Source of the DNA: Cinnamomum chago
Taxonomy: Eukaryota > Streptophyta > Magnoliopsida > Laurales > Lauraceae
Assembly (NCBI GenBank): GCA_038049695.1
Contig: CP142453.1
Location: 3,502,501-3,566,500, forward strand
Reading direction: 5' to 3'
Length of the DNA stretch: 64,000 bases
Below the pieces are notes generated by a model that searched no databases, was not told the origin of the DNA, and saw only the letters and a program-made list of their open reading frames with translations. This document shows, in pieces, positions 27,542 through 39,107 of the stretch (its first letter is position 1; every line of letters starts with the position of its first letter). The translations under genes were made by a program, and so were the position numbers.

Positions 27542-29320
27542 ATGGGAATCTACACCCACTGGTTAGAGAGCCCCCAAGCCCTAGAGAGACTCAGGATGGC
27601 GTTCAAAATACCAACTGACGTTCTGGTGAAGCCCGACGACCTCCAGGGCCTCTTTGACGGCCTCACCCGATACAAGGATTGGATGACTTTCCCTCTGGTG
27701 TCGGTAATCGAGGGTGGGGTCAGGTTTCCCATCCACCCGTTTCCCCTCTGGTGTCGGTAATCGAGGGTGGGGTCAGGTTTCCCATCCACCCGCTTCTCCG
27801 ATCCTGCCTTAGTTCGTGGCGGATCTGCCATTTCCAGCTGATGCCAAATAAGTTTAAAATAATAATGGACGTGGCGGAGTTGAACCGAATCCTGGATATC
27901 AACCTCGGCGTGCATGACAGAGAGGATGTCTATGACATCTGCAAGTCCGCGGGAGGCGAGGACTCCTACTATCTTCGGGTGAAGGCTAGGCGCCGGCCCT
28001 TGATTAACGTCCTGGAGGACTCGAGCAAGTACGCCGGGGATGACCATCTGCTAGTCTCAGGGAACTGGGAGTTCGGGGCGTCCGAAACAGAGGTGGAGTG
28101 AAGAGTTCAGGTTCCACGAAAACCTGGGACCCCTCAGAGTAAATACTCGCTTCCCCGAGCTATTTGTGTTTGTTTTATTGCCGATTCGCCGAGCTGATGT
28201 CCTCTATTTTCTGCGCAAGTGTTCAGCGAAGGAGGAGAGAGGCCGGCCTCGATCGTTAGAAGAGGAACGACGCCTAGTTCGAGAATATCTACCATTACCA
28301 CGGCCACAACAATCTGGCTGCCTTCTCGCTGCTCGGGTACAAGCCGCGGTACCAGTCTTACATCAGGAAGACTGCCGAGACCTCCCTTGAGCCGATAGGG
28401 GAGATTGTGCTCGCACTTGCAGAGACCGGCGATCAAGCTTCGGAGCCCCCCGGACCGATCCTAGTCGAAGACAGCCCCGCCCAAGACCGGGTAGAAGAGG
28501 AGATGGACGCCCCCCCCTCCCCTTGAAGAACTTGGGAGCCTTGGTCCTTAGGGGCCGAGTTCCCCCCGCCCCGAAGCGTGCGCACAGCGGGCCTGGCGCC
28601 GCCCATGGCTCTTCGGTGAGCGCCCCCTCTGGTCGCTCGAGCGTAGCAGGGACCTCCTCCTCCGCGAAGGAAAAGGGCGCACGAGGCCCCCTCAGGAGAA
28701 GAGGGGGAGGTCGGAGGAACCCCCCAAGGAGACCCGGCCGTCCTAGGACGCCCGGCCATGGCTCACGGAGGCCGAGAAGGAGGGTGAGATGCCCCCTCCT
28801 GAAAAGAGGCCTCGTGTGGGGGGCGAAGAGGGGCAGACCTTGGAAGTGGTTCCAGAGCGCCGGCCTGTCAAGCCGCCCCCTTTCAGGCCCAGCTTCGACC
28901 TCAACCCCGGCGAGCCCATGAGTGTGGAGGACCGGATGGGGACCTCTACCAGGACGATCTCAGCAGTTGCCCGGGCATGCGCTCTCCCCTTGGACATGGA
29001 GAGGCATAATAAATCCGGGACAAGGAGCCTGATCTACTCGACGATGAGGGCGTCGCTCGAGGTGATTCCCTACTCTCTTGTCTCTTTAAGTTTTATGCCT
29101 TAGTCGTCTGCTCTGACCCCCTACTCGCTTTTCACTTTACAGAATGTACAGAAGCTCCAAATAATACTGGAGAGGGCAGAGAATACAGCTGCACGGGTTA
29201 TCGAGATGGATAAAGAGAAAATGAAGATGGGGGATGCCCCAGAGGATAGCGCGAGAGAAATAAAGAAGGCGGAGGAGAAGATCGCCGAGCTCGCAACAGA
29301 ACATCCTGTCATGTCCCATC
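27542..29320 (+). pseudogene. Antisense extra gene of element B, three exons, decayed
   Basis: Homologue of the element D antisense gene. Exon 1 (27,542-28,138) begins MGIYTHWLESPQALERLR, includes GGVRFPIHPLLRSCL and ends at AG/GTAAAT. Exon 2 (28,220-29,061) includes YHYHGHNNLAAFSLLGYKPR in one frame and ALPLDMERH in another. Exon 3 starts at 29,143 (NVQKLQI) with a Lys/Glu-rich helix and is cut off at the right LTR remnant. Lesions: a 52/53-bp tandem duplication (from about 27,688) shifts frame, exon 1 has TGA at 28,099, and exon 2 has indels. Both intron positions match element D. The conserved exon 1 block resembles the plant 'putative gypsy type transposon' domain (PF04195-like), recalled rather than searched. 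No function assigned. Confidence 0.75.
27688..27792 (+). repeat. 52/53-bp tandem duplication in the element B antisense gene
   Basis: CCTCTGGTGTCGGTAATCGA and the following bases occur twice head-to-tail. The second copy has one extra C. The duplicated length is not a multiple of three, so it shifts exon 1 out of frame. Confidence 0.9.
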
Positions 29321-29321
29321 A

Positions 29322-29696
29322 GCATGTACCTTTCTCTCCTGAGTGGGGGTAGGTAAAAAGGGAACGTCCCATCGGACCATCCCCCTATGCCTATGGATGT
29401 GACCTTGAGATAAGGCGTGCCACTTATCTAGGTCCGACGCCCACTCTATTTGTCAACCTGCCGTCTATAGTCATGGCAGCGCATTTATGGTCGCATTTAT
29501 GACTGAATGACAGGAGGCCGAGATCAAGCTAAGACAGAGACCGAGGTGGACACCCGTAGACATGGCCACCGAGATGGGCTCCCGCACCTCCCCGAGCTGG
29601 CGCTTCTGCCAAGTTGGGCAACACCGTGACTAAGGACTATCCTGAAATTGGGGAGTGGCCCCACATAGATCCGTAATTACGGAGTAACCCCACACA
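29322..29696 (-). repeat. LTR of element B (native 5' LTR, truncated)
   Basis: Direct repeat of 23,790-24,121 (same relative orientation). It ends at the TSD AATGT (29,697-29,701). Relative to the other LTR it carries a short extra segment around 29,580-29,615. It joins antisense-gene exon 3 directly at about 29,320, marking the deletion that removed gag-pol. Confidence 0.8.
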
Positions 29697-32600
29697 AATG
29701 TTATAGGTTCTAGAAGTTTTGAGACCTTACTAGTAAATACGATTTTAATAGGGGGTATTCCACTAAAGAACATTCTAGAACCTCTCCCAAAAGATCTAAA
29801 AGCACATGTCCTTATCAATATCCCTTTGCAACCTACAAGGCCCTTTTGGTAAATTTCCTCCAAAACCCTAGCCTATATAAATTATACTATTGCATTGGGA
29901 AATGAACCCTAAATTTACTCTCATTTATCCCTCCAGCTGCCTTTCATTTCACAAACCCTAACTCTAGAAACCCTAGTTAAAACCCTAATTCTCAACCCTA
30001 TCTACAAGGAGGAGTAGAGGATCATCCTCAATTTCAGCTACAACCCAACCTACGGAGCTTGGATTTCTCTTTTATATTCAATTTTCGTTGCAATTGATCT
30101 AAGGCAAGTGCAATATACTCACCTAGCATAGAATGCATGATTTCTATTATTGATTCTATATTTCCATTTCAATTATGCTTGAAATGAGTAGATCTACCTT
30201 TTGATCTTGGTTTTATGGTTTTTGGCCATTGATGGGTGTGTTTATCTTATTTGGAAGATCAATGGTCCGGATGTACTGATGGATGTTTGGCTATTGAAGT
30301 GATTTGTTGTTTTACACGTTTCTGTGATGAATGGTGTGGATTGGAGATAGTTTGGATGCAAATTGGAGTGTCTGTAACGGTCCCGGAGATAGAAACAGTG
30401 AGGTACTGTTTGTGCCAGTTGGTTGTGGGACCCTGGTGGGCCACCTAATGGTGGATCTGATCCATGGATCTGGAAGGGGACCCACACGCGACCATAGAGG
30501 GGCTGGTCCCATAGGGAGTGGACACCCCTGGCCCACTATCCATTAGCTTGATCAACAAAAGACATGCCCAAGAGGGGAAAAATCAGTTTTTGTAGCAGGT
30601 AGTTGCGGGACCCACTAGATGATCCGATTGTAGATCGGGTCCCCACATCTGATAGTGGACCCAGGGGCGAACCTGATGGCGGTGGACCCATGGGGATTGG
30701 GTCCCATCTGGCCCTATTTCTTTGGATTACACAATATTGGGCGTCATTCACAAAGAGGGGTTTTCTACTTTTAATATCAAACCATGGCGGGGTCCACTGT
30801 GTGATTGATCACAATCGGGGCCAGTCATCTGACCGTATAGGCCTGGGCGACCATGTAGGAGAGGTCTGATCTGGGCTTGGATCAATGGGGCCCACGATCT
30901 TGCAGACTCAATGACGCAAGTGAAAGCTCGTTTACTAGAAACGTTCTGTTGTTGTGTTGAGTGAAGAGTGCAGAGGTGATGACGTGTGTGTGGATAAGTG
31001 AGAAAGAAGAGATGGGTAGTACGTTAGTCCGAGGGAGCATGGAAAAGCATGGCCACTTGCTTTTGTAACTGGCTTGTAGAACATTGTAGAATAAAGTAGG
31101 ACGTTGACCTATGAGAGCTGATGACCTGTAATGGGAGGGAATAAAGGGAAGAAAAAGAGTAGTAATGACCTGATGACCTTCCTAACATATTAACTTATGA
31201 CTTTTGATGCCTAGCCCCATTAGCTTTAGGAATTAGAATAAAACCCTATAGTTTTTAATGAACACAAATTAGACCCTTAAGCCTTTAATGAACCCCAGTA
31301 GATCCTTAAACTATTTTGAATGTAGAAAAAGTATTGGATGAGTCTTCAGGTTCTCTAGAATTATAAATTAAGATTTTTATGTATCATTAATTGTAAATTT
31401 ATTTTTGAATGGTGTCTTTGATTATCAATGTGCTAAATAAAGGTTTGATTTCTCTATTATTATTATTATCATTCTTTAATTATCCTGAAATTCCCCTTAG
31501 TTCTTTCTTTATACGTTAAATTATATTATTGTACCCTATTAATTGGATAAATTATACCCATTTACCATCCAAATGAACTTTCATTAATGTGTCAAGCACG
31601 AGTCAATGGTGTGGCTCAACTTTGACTCGTGACTCGTGGGGCCACCAAGTAGGGTTTAGGGATTGAAATTGACAGTGATTCGATCCTTAAATGTCCTCAA
31701 AGATGCCCGTAACTTCAGGAGCACCAAACACAGTATCTTTTCACATCTGAGACTCAAGTTAGGGATCAAATTAACTGATATGGCCCTAGACCTGAAAATG
31801 GACCATTAAATAGGATTGGACCTTTGATATCCTTCTTGATTCAATTACTGTGAGTTTATTTCACTACTATCACTCTTAAGTCCTCGTTCTTGCTTAAAAC
31901 CTATTAATGTAAGTGGAAAATGGAGGACCTGATCCTATGATTACTTAGACGTGACCTGGTGGTGTGATTGGTGATCAATAACCCGTGTCTGTGTCTAGGC
32001 GGGCCCTCATACTGCCTAAGTTGGGATGTATGATACCCTAGATGAAGAGGTTTTGATTAGGTTGGACTTGTGATTTATTATGGATGAGAATGGACTGACT
32101 GGTATTGGATTAAGATTTTGATCTTTCCCGGACTGTTTAGACTAAGGCCATGGCTTGATGGGCCTTAGTATTGATCCAATGATTGGACTTGGACTTAGAT
32201 TTGGACTGTGTTTCATGGTATTGTACTTGGGCCTCTTAGGGATTTGTTAGGACCTTGCTCACGCAAGGCAAGCCTAGACATGCACATACCTGTATTTGAT
32301 TCCCTGAGTCGGCACTAACATTCACTCAGTTATTCTAAGCTCAGCCTCTTGACTGATCATCACTGATAGGAGTTATTTGAGTGTTGATTGATGAGCTATG
32401 TTTTATATGGAAGGTGAGATATTGGTCCAATCTCCCGAGTGATGAGTGTTTGAGATTGATGAGTGATTTGCGGGGTTAGTTATCCCCAGCACTGGTGAGA
32501 TTTCCCCACCGCGACTGTGTTCAGTATGGGAAGGCCGCATCATAATATTCCGCGGTATCCAACTTGTGTGACTGTGCCACGTTGAATAGATAGATTGACT

Positions 32601-33217
32601 TATTTTAATTCCTGATACTAAATATTTATTTTGCTCAATTGCCTAATATTTGTACCTTGGATATTCTTATTGATCTTATTACTGTATCTACTCTTTTGAT
32701 ACATACATCCTATGTTATTTATATACTGTAACTTGCCAGATCCTTGGATCTGACCCATTCTTGGTGCTTAGGTGTTGACCCCGATTATGAGAATGACGCG
32801 TTCGTCGAGGTGCCCATAGTCAGAGACTATGGATGGGGACCAGCCGACCAAGGGGTCGAGCTGGAGGATGGAGCGCCTATACCGAGGGCTTGAGTGTTAT
32901 CTTTTTTTGGGTTTGAGTGTCTTTTTGTGGTGAGCAGGGAGTTAGTCTAATATGTTTATAAACATGTTCTTAATTATACTTTGAGATTTAGGCTGGACTT
33001 CAGCCCTGCCACATTCGATACATCTTTTATAATACAAAATGCTTGCGCTTTATTATTTATGCTTCCGCAATTTTAACCATTGATTATATGTTGGTCAAAA
33101 GTTTTAAATTGGACCTCACTGCGGACCTACGATCTCAGATTTTCCAGAAAGTAGCGCGCTAACTTCAGGTACCTTGACGGTTTTCTCGGTATTCAGAATT
33201 GGGGCGTTACAAATTTT

Positions 33218-33229
33218 TGGTATCAGAGC
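33218..33229 (+). promoter_or_regulatory. Primer-binding site, initiator tRNA-Met type
   Basis: TGGTATCAGAGC, six bases after the family A LTR end, is the standard plant retrotransposon site complementary to the 3' end of initiator tRNA-Met. It fixes the LTR boundary and the plus orientation of the element. Confidence 0.92.
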
Positions 33230-33379
33230 GGGCAAGTCTCTAGGAAATAAAACACATGGAAACTTTAGGATATAGTGAGGTTTTCCATGATGGGATACGA
33301 GTGAGGATGATGGATTGGGTAGAATCAGCGTAGTCCTAGGTGTTGGACTCGAATTAACACAATTTCCTTCTATTGATAG

Positions 33380-34517
33380 ATGTTTGGAGGCGAGGCACCA
33401 CCTAGGGCACCAATGGTCGGCGATCATTCCAGCCACGAGCATCGCTTTGAGTGGTTTCTACAGGCCTTCCTTGTCGAGCAGGAGGCCCAGGCGATCGCAC
33501 ATCAGCAGCAGGCGGAGGACTTTGCACAGTTCCAGACGCAGGTCCTAGAGGTGATCGAAAGGGTGGCCCAACCAGCTCCAGTGGATGTACCTATTCGGGA
33601 GGCAGACCCGAACGTTATATTTGAGAAGTTTCTCAAGAGGGGACCGCCAGAGTTTACCGGCGCATATGACCCCATGGTTGCGAACAACATGATTGTCATA
33701 TGGAGAAGATCTTCAGGGTCTTCGAGTATTCTGGACGTCAGAGGGTGTAGTTGGCAGCATATATGTTTCGTGGCGTGGCTGAGGACTGGTGGAGGACCAT
33801 GCAGCAACTTTACGAGGTGATAGGAGATGAAGTGGCTTGGACTTCCTTCAAGACAGCTTTCCTCAAGAAGTTTATTCCCGCTCATGTTAGGGAGCGTAAG
33901 CTTTAGGAGTTCCAGACTCTTGTCCAGGGCAGTATGACTGTCTATCAGTACCAGCTCTGTTTCACCCAGTTGTCCCGCTTCGCAGAGGCACTCCTTATGT
34001 CCGAGGCCGAGAGGATTCGGCGGTTTGTCGACGGACTAAGGGAGGAGATCCAGCTGAGTATGTCTTGTATCGAGCTACCTACCTACTAGGAGGCCTTGAG
34101 GAGAGCTTACTGGCAGATGAGCGTTTTCAGCGGTTGGAGGCCACTCATTAGCATAAACGGTTCCGGGTCTCCCCAATCAGGCAACAACCCGTTATCCCGC
34201 AGCGACAGCCGTTCTAGAGACAGAAACCAGCAGGCCAGGTGGGACAATGTCATCATCATTAGCAGCAGAACTGAGGGCCTAGAGTATGCTTTGACTGCAG
34301 TGAGCAGTGGCACATATCTAGGCACTGCCAACTCCGCTAGCAGCAGCTCCCAATGCTTCAGCTTCGAACACCTCCGAGAGCTCCAGCTCCAACGGCTCAG
34401 CCAGCCCGTCAGGTTGCACTAGCACCTCAGCCGCAGTACCGCTCACAGCAACAGGCATGTGCACCTCAGCAGCCCCGAGGACAGCAGCACCATCGAGGAC
34501 GTCATCAGAGGCATTGA
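33380..34517 (+). pseudogene. Gag of family A Gypsy element, broken
   Basis: Reads MFGGEAPPRAPMVGDHSSHE, a Gln/Ala-rich helix and FLKRGPPEFTGAYDPMVANN. It then shifts frame near 33,685 and continues HMEKIFRVFEYSGRQRV, YMFRGVAEDWWRTMQQLYEV, FKKF-type FLKKFIPAHVRERKL and RFVDGLREEIQLS. This order is typical of plant Gypsy gag in the Tekay/Del group (retrotransposon gag family). In that second frame three TAG stops occur at 33,748, 33,904 and 34,087. The C-terminal Gln-rich tail ends near 34,517 and no protease follows. Not functional. Confidence 0.8.
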
Positions 34518-34520
34518 TCA

Positions 34521-35128
34521 TCTTGGCAAAACATTCAATTTTAGTCATTTTTGCCCGTCTTTGACCAAAATAACCAGCTTTGGACTATTTAGCTTGTTTT
34601 AACTAAAAGTAAACAATTTCGGTATTTCGTTCGTTTAACAAAAAATAATCAGTTTTGCAAGCTCGTGTGACTCTATGAGCTTTTATATGTATATTGGGAG
34701 GACTACTCTTTGCATTAGTGGGTGTGCTTTGACTTAGCTTGTTTGAGTAGTTCCTTACCATATTTTGTGTGTTCGTTCGTTTTTTATTTATGTATCGGCA
34801 CCACTAAGCTTGGGCAACCATGTCGGCTTGATCCACCGACTTGGGGTCCGTAACAATTCCTGTCAGCTGCAGTCTGGGTTCTAGCCTGTCCTATTATCCG
34901 GTTCCACGGCTGGTGTTTAGCCTGTTAGCCAAGCTTCTTGGCATCTAGTATATGTATTTAGTTGGTTCTCGTCACTTCGTGTGTCCGAGACCAACACTTT
35001 TGCGTGCTCTGTCACTTCGGTAATGGAGAATTTAACTAGTGTAGTTGCCAATCTGTTAATGTGCTTTGCTATCAGTTTAAATTTATTTTCTAACCTATTT
35101 TATTACCCGGCTTATGCCCCGAGAAGAT
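34521..35128. other. Unassigned sequence after the gag remnant
   Basis: AT-rich, noncoding, no recognisable retroviral domain. It includes CACCACTAAGCTTGGGC and GACTTGGGGTCCG phrases that look like decayed LTR or element sequence. The breakpoint with the gag remnant is near 34,520. Confidence 0.35.
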
Positions 35129-35885
35129 TGTAACGCTCTCGCGATTATGGCCCCCCTGAAGAAAGGTGATTAGAAGGGTCCGCATATAGATTGGGTTTGC
35201 AATGTGAGGAATACATGAGTTGTCAGATGTCCATGTTTTACACACGTTATAAATATACGCGCAGCTTTCGATCAAATGACATCATTTATCACATATTTTA
35301 TTATTCAATATATTTATTATCCATCTCAGTCACCTGCCAGACCGTCGTGTTTGACCCTGCTTGTTTGGTGCTCTAAGTAGCAGGTTCTTTGCCCCGAGCT
35401 GAGTGCCTGTGTTGGCTGTGGAGCCATGAGTTTGCAGGTTATAGTGTTGGCTATGTCATGTAGACATTGAGCTTGACATCGGAGCTACTTCATATTTGGG
35501 GTAGTGTTTATTTAACTTGTTATTTGTATGGCTTTTATTAGCATTTTCTTCGGGATTTTAAATGAATACACTTGGGTAATTTGTAAACATATATGAGAAT
35601 AATTAGCCTGTTACTGTCAGCTCGGTACTTTGTTATGATGTTTTGTTCCAGTCTGATATGGTCCTTGATATGATAACTATATGCTAGCGGTTAAGTGCGA
35701 CGTAGAATTTGAAGGCCACGGGCTCCGGGTAGCAACGCCACGAAAGCTTCCGCAAACTATTCGAGTTGTGTTGGGATTTGTTATCTTCACACACGCTTAT
35801 CCTGGGAGAAATATATTGTTACTTAATCTCATTCACGCTTCCCAAGGGCGGACTGCTGCAGGAGTCCGGGTAAGGGGGCATGAAA
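35129..35885 (+). mobile_element. Possible LTR fragment
   Basis: Starts TGTAACGCTCTCGCGATTAT, like the other Gypsy LTRs here, and has AAGCTTCCGCAAACTATT near its 3' side. It then reads GTAAGGGGGCATGA where LTR C has TTGGGGGCGTGACA. No matching TSD was found, so start and end are provisional. Confidence 0.35.
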
Positions 35886-36475
35886 AAATCATAATTTCCC
35901 TCTCTCCACCATTGCTTTCCTCATATATTTTTCATTATAGATGGCACATTTGCATGCATTTATATGAGTTTCAATAGCTTCCATACAAAATATGTTTGGA
36001 AATACTCTCAATTATGTTAATTTCTCTTTGTTGGTGTTAATTGAAGACTAATTTGAAGATTAAAGTTTAAATTCAAGAATTAAATAAAGTAAGGATAAGT
36101 TTGGAAGGCAATTGGATGAAGAAATGACAAAATTAGGCCAATAAGAAGAAAAAAACTAAGTTGGTATTTTGACCATAACTTTTTTACTCGAATGTCTAAT
36201 TGAGGTTATCTTAGGATCATTGGATAGATTTTTCAAATACCTATAAATCATATTGCACAATATTTTTTCCAATTTAGACGTTTTGAGGGTCAGAATCGCT
36301 CCTCAATCTAGGCACTATTTTCTAACACGAGAATCGCCTTTTCTTTTGAAATTGAATAGCATAAAGCACGTGCAATGCACAAGCCTATCTCATGCAAGGG
36401 GTTGATGGTGAGTCACCTTTTGTGGCTTTTATATAGTTTTTGTTCTTTTGTTGGCTTATTTTGGTGGGATGCAAT
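35886..36475. other. Intergenic, no gene seen
   Basis: AT-rich DNA without recognisable coding or structural features. Confidence 0.3.
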
Positions 36476-36840
36476 TAAGGGTGTTCATGGGTCGGGCCAG
36501 TCTGAGCCTGATTCTAGCCCAAACCGCTTTGGGCGGGGTTTGGGTATGTAATTAGGGCTTGTTATTAATTGGGTCAGGCTTGGATTTTAACATGGAAAGC
36601 CCAAAACCCGGCTTGGCCCATCTAATGTAAGGCATGCATGTAATTTATTTTACTTAGTCCAAATAATTGTTCAAATGCCCATAAAATTGATAAAAAAAAA
36701 AAAAAAAACCCCGATTTGGCCTAGCCCGGTCGATTAAATGTGCGGGCTTGGGCTTGACTTTTACAACCCATGTTGGGTTCAAGCCGGGCTTAGGTCAGTG
36801 TTGGCCAGGCCTGGATATGCCTTAGCCCGGCGCTACCCTA
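36476..36840. mobile_element. hAT MITE-like relic
   Basis: Begins AAGGGTGTTCATGGGTCGGG and is filled with GGGCTTGGGC/GCCCGGC-type words, as in the intact MITE at 38,780. It ends near CCCGGCGCTACCC. The terminal repeats are imperfect and no TSD was found. An A17 run sits near 36,691-36,708. Confidence 0.45.
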
Positions 36841-38771
36841 TTATAATGCTCTTATATCTTTTTTCTTTTTTATGTATTTTCTTACATTGTTCCATATTCT
36901 CGTCCTTAATGTAATGACATGTTACCTTCCTCAAACGAAAATTGAATAATAATATAAAAAATAATACAAAAATGAAATATTATTTAATAAAAACATATGA
37001 ATTGGTTGAATGATGATCTCTTTTTTTGTAATCATTATAATATAAATTCATATTATAATGTAATTAATAAGAAACAAACCTGTATATGGTGATTCAATAT
37101 GTGAGCAAATATTTGTAAACTAATTTATGATTATTCTAGCTTGAACTACTTGTATATATATTTTTATCAGTAACCGATAATTAAATTAAAGAAAAAAGAG
37201 AGTACCTTAAAGACACCGCGCACTAAGTTGAAAACAGGAAGAAAATAAAGATATTAAGAGCAATATACTTATAGATTTAATTAAATGTTTATAAAAGCTA
37301 GGACTTTTAAAATGGATTGAATAAAATGACTGTTGAATTTCTAAAGTAACCTTTGAGTGACAATCGAATAAAGTCTTAAGGTAGAGGATTATTTCTCTGA
37401 AAGGCTTTGGATCCGAGTATGAATGCATTATGCTTTTTGCAAGCCCATGCCAAGAAATGTTTATGTATCAACTCAAAGCTATGGTGATCCTGTTCTCACA
37501 AGCATTTAGGCTAGACCCTTTGCATGGGAGGTCCTTTCGGTGATACATTCTTTTGCCTGCTATTAATCTACATCAAAGTAAGAAAAGAGAACACCCCAAT
37601 GCTTCTTTTCTCCCATTCTGATAAACAAACTCCAATTATTTTCATTAAGTGGAATGAAAAGCACTTTGTGATTGCCTCTTTTTGAAGCCAATGATCATAT
37701 CATGTGGGCAGATAGGTATAGATCCCCAACCACAACCATCAGTCTATATATAGTCTATATACTCAATGGAATCTCAAAAACATGTTTATGTTGTTATCCT
37801 TCCTTTCTATTCACAAAAGAGGATTACCATAATAACAGATAAGGGCTGATCCAATGGTGAAGATATCACTTGAGATTTTATCCAAAGGCCAAGATCGATC
37901 CATGTCAGAAGTGGGCCTGTTCAAGGGAAGAATAAAGTGTAAAGGAGGAAAAGCACCTTGTGATGGATGGATGGATGGATGAAAAGGGAAAAGGGCAAAA
38001 GAGAGGGAAAGAACAATTGCATCTCTCTTGGGAAGGCTACCAATGGTGGAGCCAATGGAAATGAACCTGAAGTCATGTGAAAGTAAGCCCCTCTTCTAAG
38101 GAATGGAAGATAATGTGGTGGTCCACTACCATTTAATTCCGCATAATTTTATTAGAGCACGTTGGTGTAAGCAATGCGAAAAATTGGTTTTGCATAAAAC
38201 CCATTTTGACTCAATTGAAAATGTCTTTATGCTGCGTTGAAAAAAATTTATTTCATTTTTTCACGTTTCCTTGTACAAAATCCGTCAGGCTAAATGTGCA
38301 ATTTTTTTAGCGAAGCTTTTTTTTTTTGTAAAATTAGCAGCATAAACTTGCCATTTGTTGATGGGAGAGAGTGATTTGAGGTTTTTGCTGTCAAAAGTGG
38401 ACCACAAAAAACTAAAAATGGCTACATAATTGAATATTTAACCGCACTTATTGTTTAAATCATTTCTAGTAAATAAAAGGTGAATCCAAATCCTATGGGG
38501 CACGGGCTTGGCTAATTAAGGGCAGGCACATTCATGAGGCCGCTTTTGTTTTTTTTTTTAAATGAGGCCACTTTAAAGCATGAAAAGTGAAAATAGTTTT
38601 CTACTGTGCTGAAAGTTTCACATTAGATGTAGCCATTTTTCCATGAGGAAAAATAGTGAGATGAATTAACTTTTCTGTGATTCCACGAACAATCATTTTG
38701 GACGGGATTTTTCGGGCTTGATTATCCAAACATGAACTTGGTTTCCTCGCAGAAAAGATGTGGCTGGCCTT
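36841..38771. other. Intergenic, no gene seen
   Basis: AT-rich sequence with a short GGAT microsatellite (about 37,962-37,981). No frame with a recognisable domain. Confidence 0.35.
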
Positions 38772-38779
38772 CTCGTATG

Positions 38780-39099
38780 TAGGGGTGTTCATGGCTAGGT
38801 TGGGCCAGGCTAAGACATATCCAGGGCTGGCCCGGATTTAGAAACATTGGCCCAAGATCTACCCAAGTCTGATACGGGCCATAAAAGTTAGGCCCTAGCC
38901 TGCCCATTTAATCAATCGGGCCAGGCTGAACAGGACTTTTCATCACTTTTGTGGGGATTAGAGTACTAATTAAATTAAATTACATGCATTTCTTATATAA
39001 GCAGGCCCAGACCGGGCAATGGGATTTTTATCACTTAATCCAAGCCCAGTCCAATTATTAATCGGGCATATATCCAAGCCCAGCCCATGAGCACCCCTA
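38780..39099. mobile_element. hAT-type MITE, 320 bp, with 8-bp TSD
   Basis: Terminal inverted repeats TAGGGGTGTTCATGG and CCCATGAGCACCCCTA (imperfect). The flanks CTCGTATG (38,772-38,779) and CTTGTATG (39,100-39,107) form an 8-bp TSD with one mismatch, as expected for hAT insertions. The interior is noncoding with repeated GGGCCAGGCT-like words and much self-complementarity. Confidence 0.85.
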
Positions 39100-39107
39100 C
39101 TTGTATG

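Larger units (their letters stand above)
23485..29696 (-). mobile_element. Element B: deleted Tat-like Ty3/Gypsy retrotransposon inserted in the family A LTR
   Basis: The TSD AATGT is at 23,480-23,484 and 29,697-29,701. In native (minus) orientation each LTR begins TGTGTGGGG, as in element D. The left LTR (23,485-24,121, 637 bp) is complete and is the native 3' LTR. Beside it, GAGCTAGGGGGCAAT is the polypurine tract. The right LTR (about 29,322-29,696) keeps only its native 5' portion. Gag-pol and the rest of that LTR are deleted. What remains inside is the antisense gene (27,542-29,320), homologous to that of element D. Solo LTR C sits at 24,534-27,295. Confidence 0.85.
23303..34520 (+). mobile_element. 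Family A Ty3/Gypsy (Tekay/Del-like) retrotransposon, 5' part, with nested insertions
   Basis: The 5' LTR starts TGTGAGGCCCCACCC at 23,303 and ends GGGGCGTTACA at 33,211. Element B (23,485-29,696) is inserted into it. Without B the LTR is about 3.7 kb and matches the solo LTR at 12,112-16,176 in inverse orientation. A TATA-like TATATAA lies at 29,874-29,880. A primer-binding site and a broken gag follow. The sequence stops resembling an element after gag, near 34,520. No protease, RT or 3' LTR follows, so the 3' two-thirds has been deleted. Confidence 0.75.

Noticed and set aside
28433..28997. Multiple overlapping ORFs in GC-rich 28.4-29.0 kb
   Set aside because: They are frames of the decayed exon 2 linker of the element B antisense gene, not separate genes.
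30373..33211. Family A LTR starting at TGTAACGGTCCCGG (30,373)
   Set aside because: The solo LTR at 12.1-16.2 kb has the equivalent sequence internally and extends beyond it, so this is an internal TG; the true start is 23,303.
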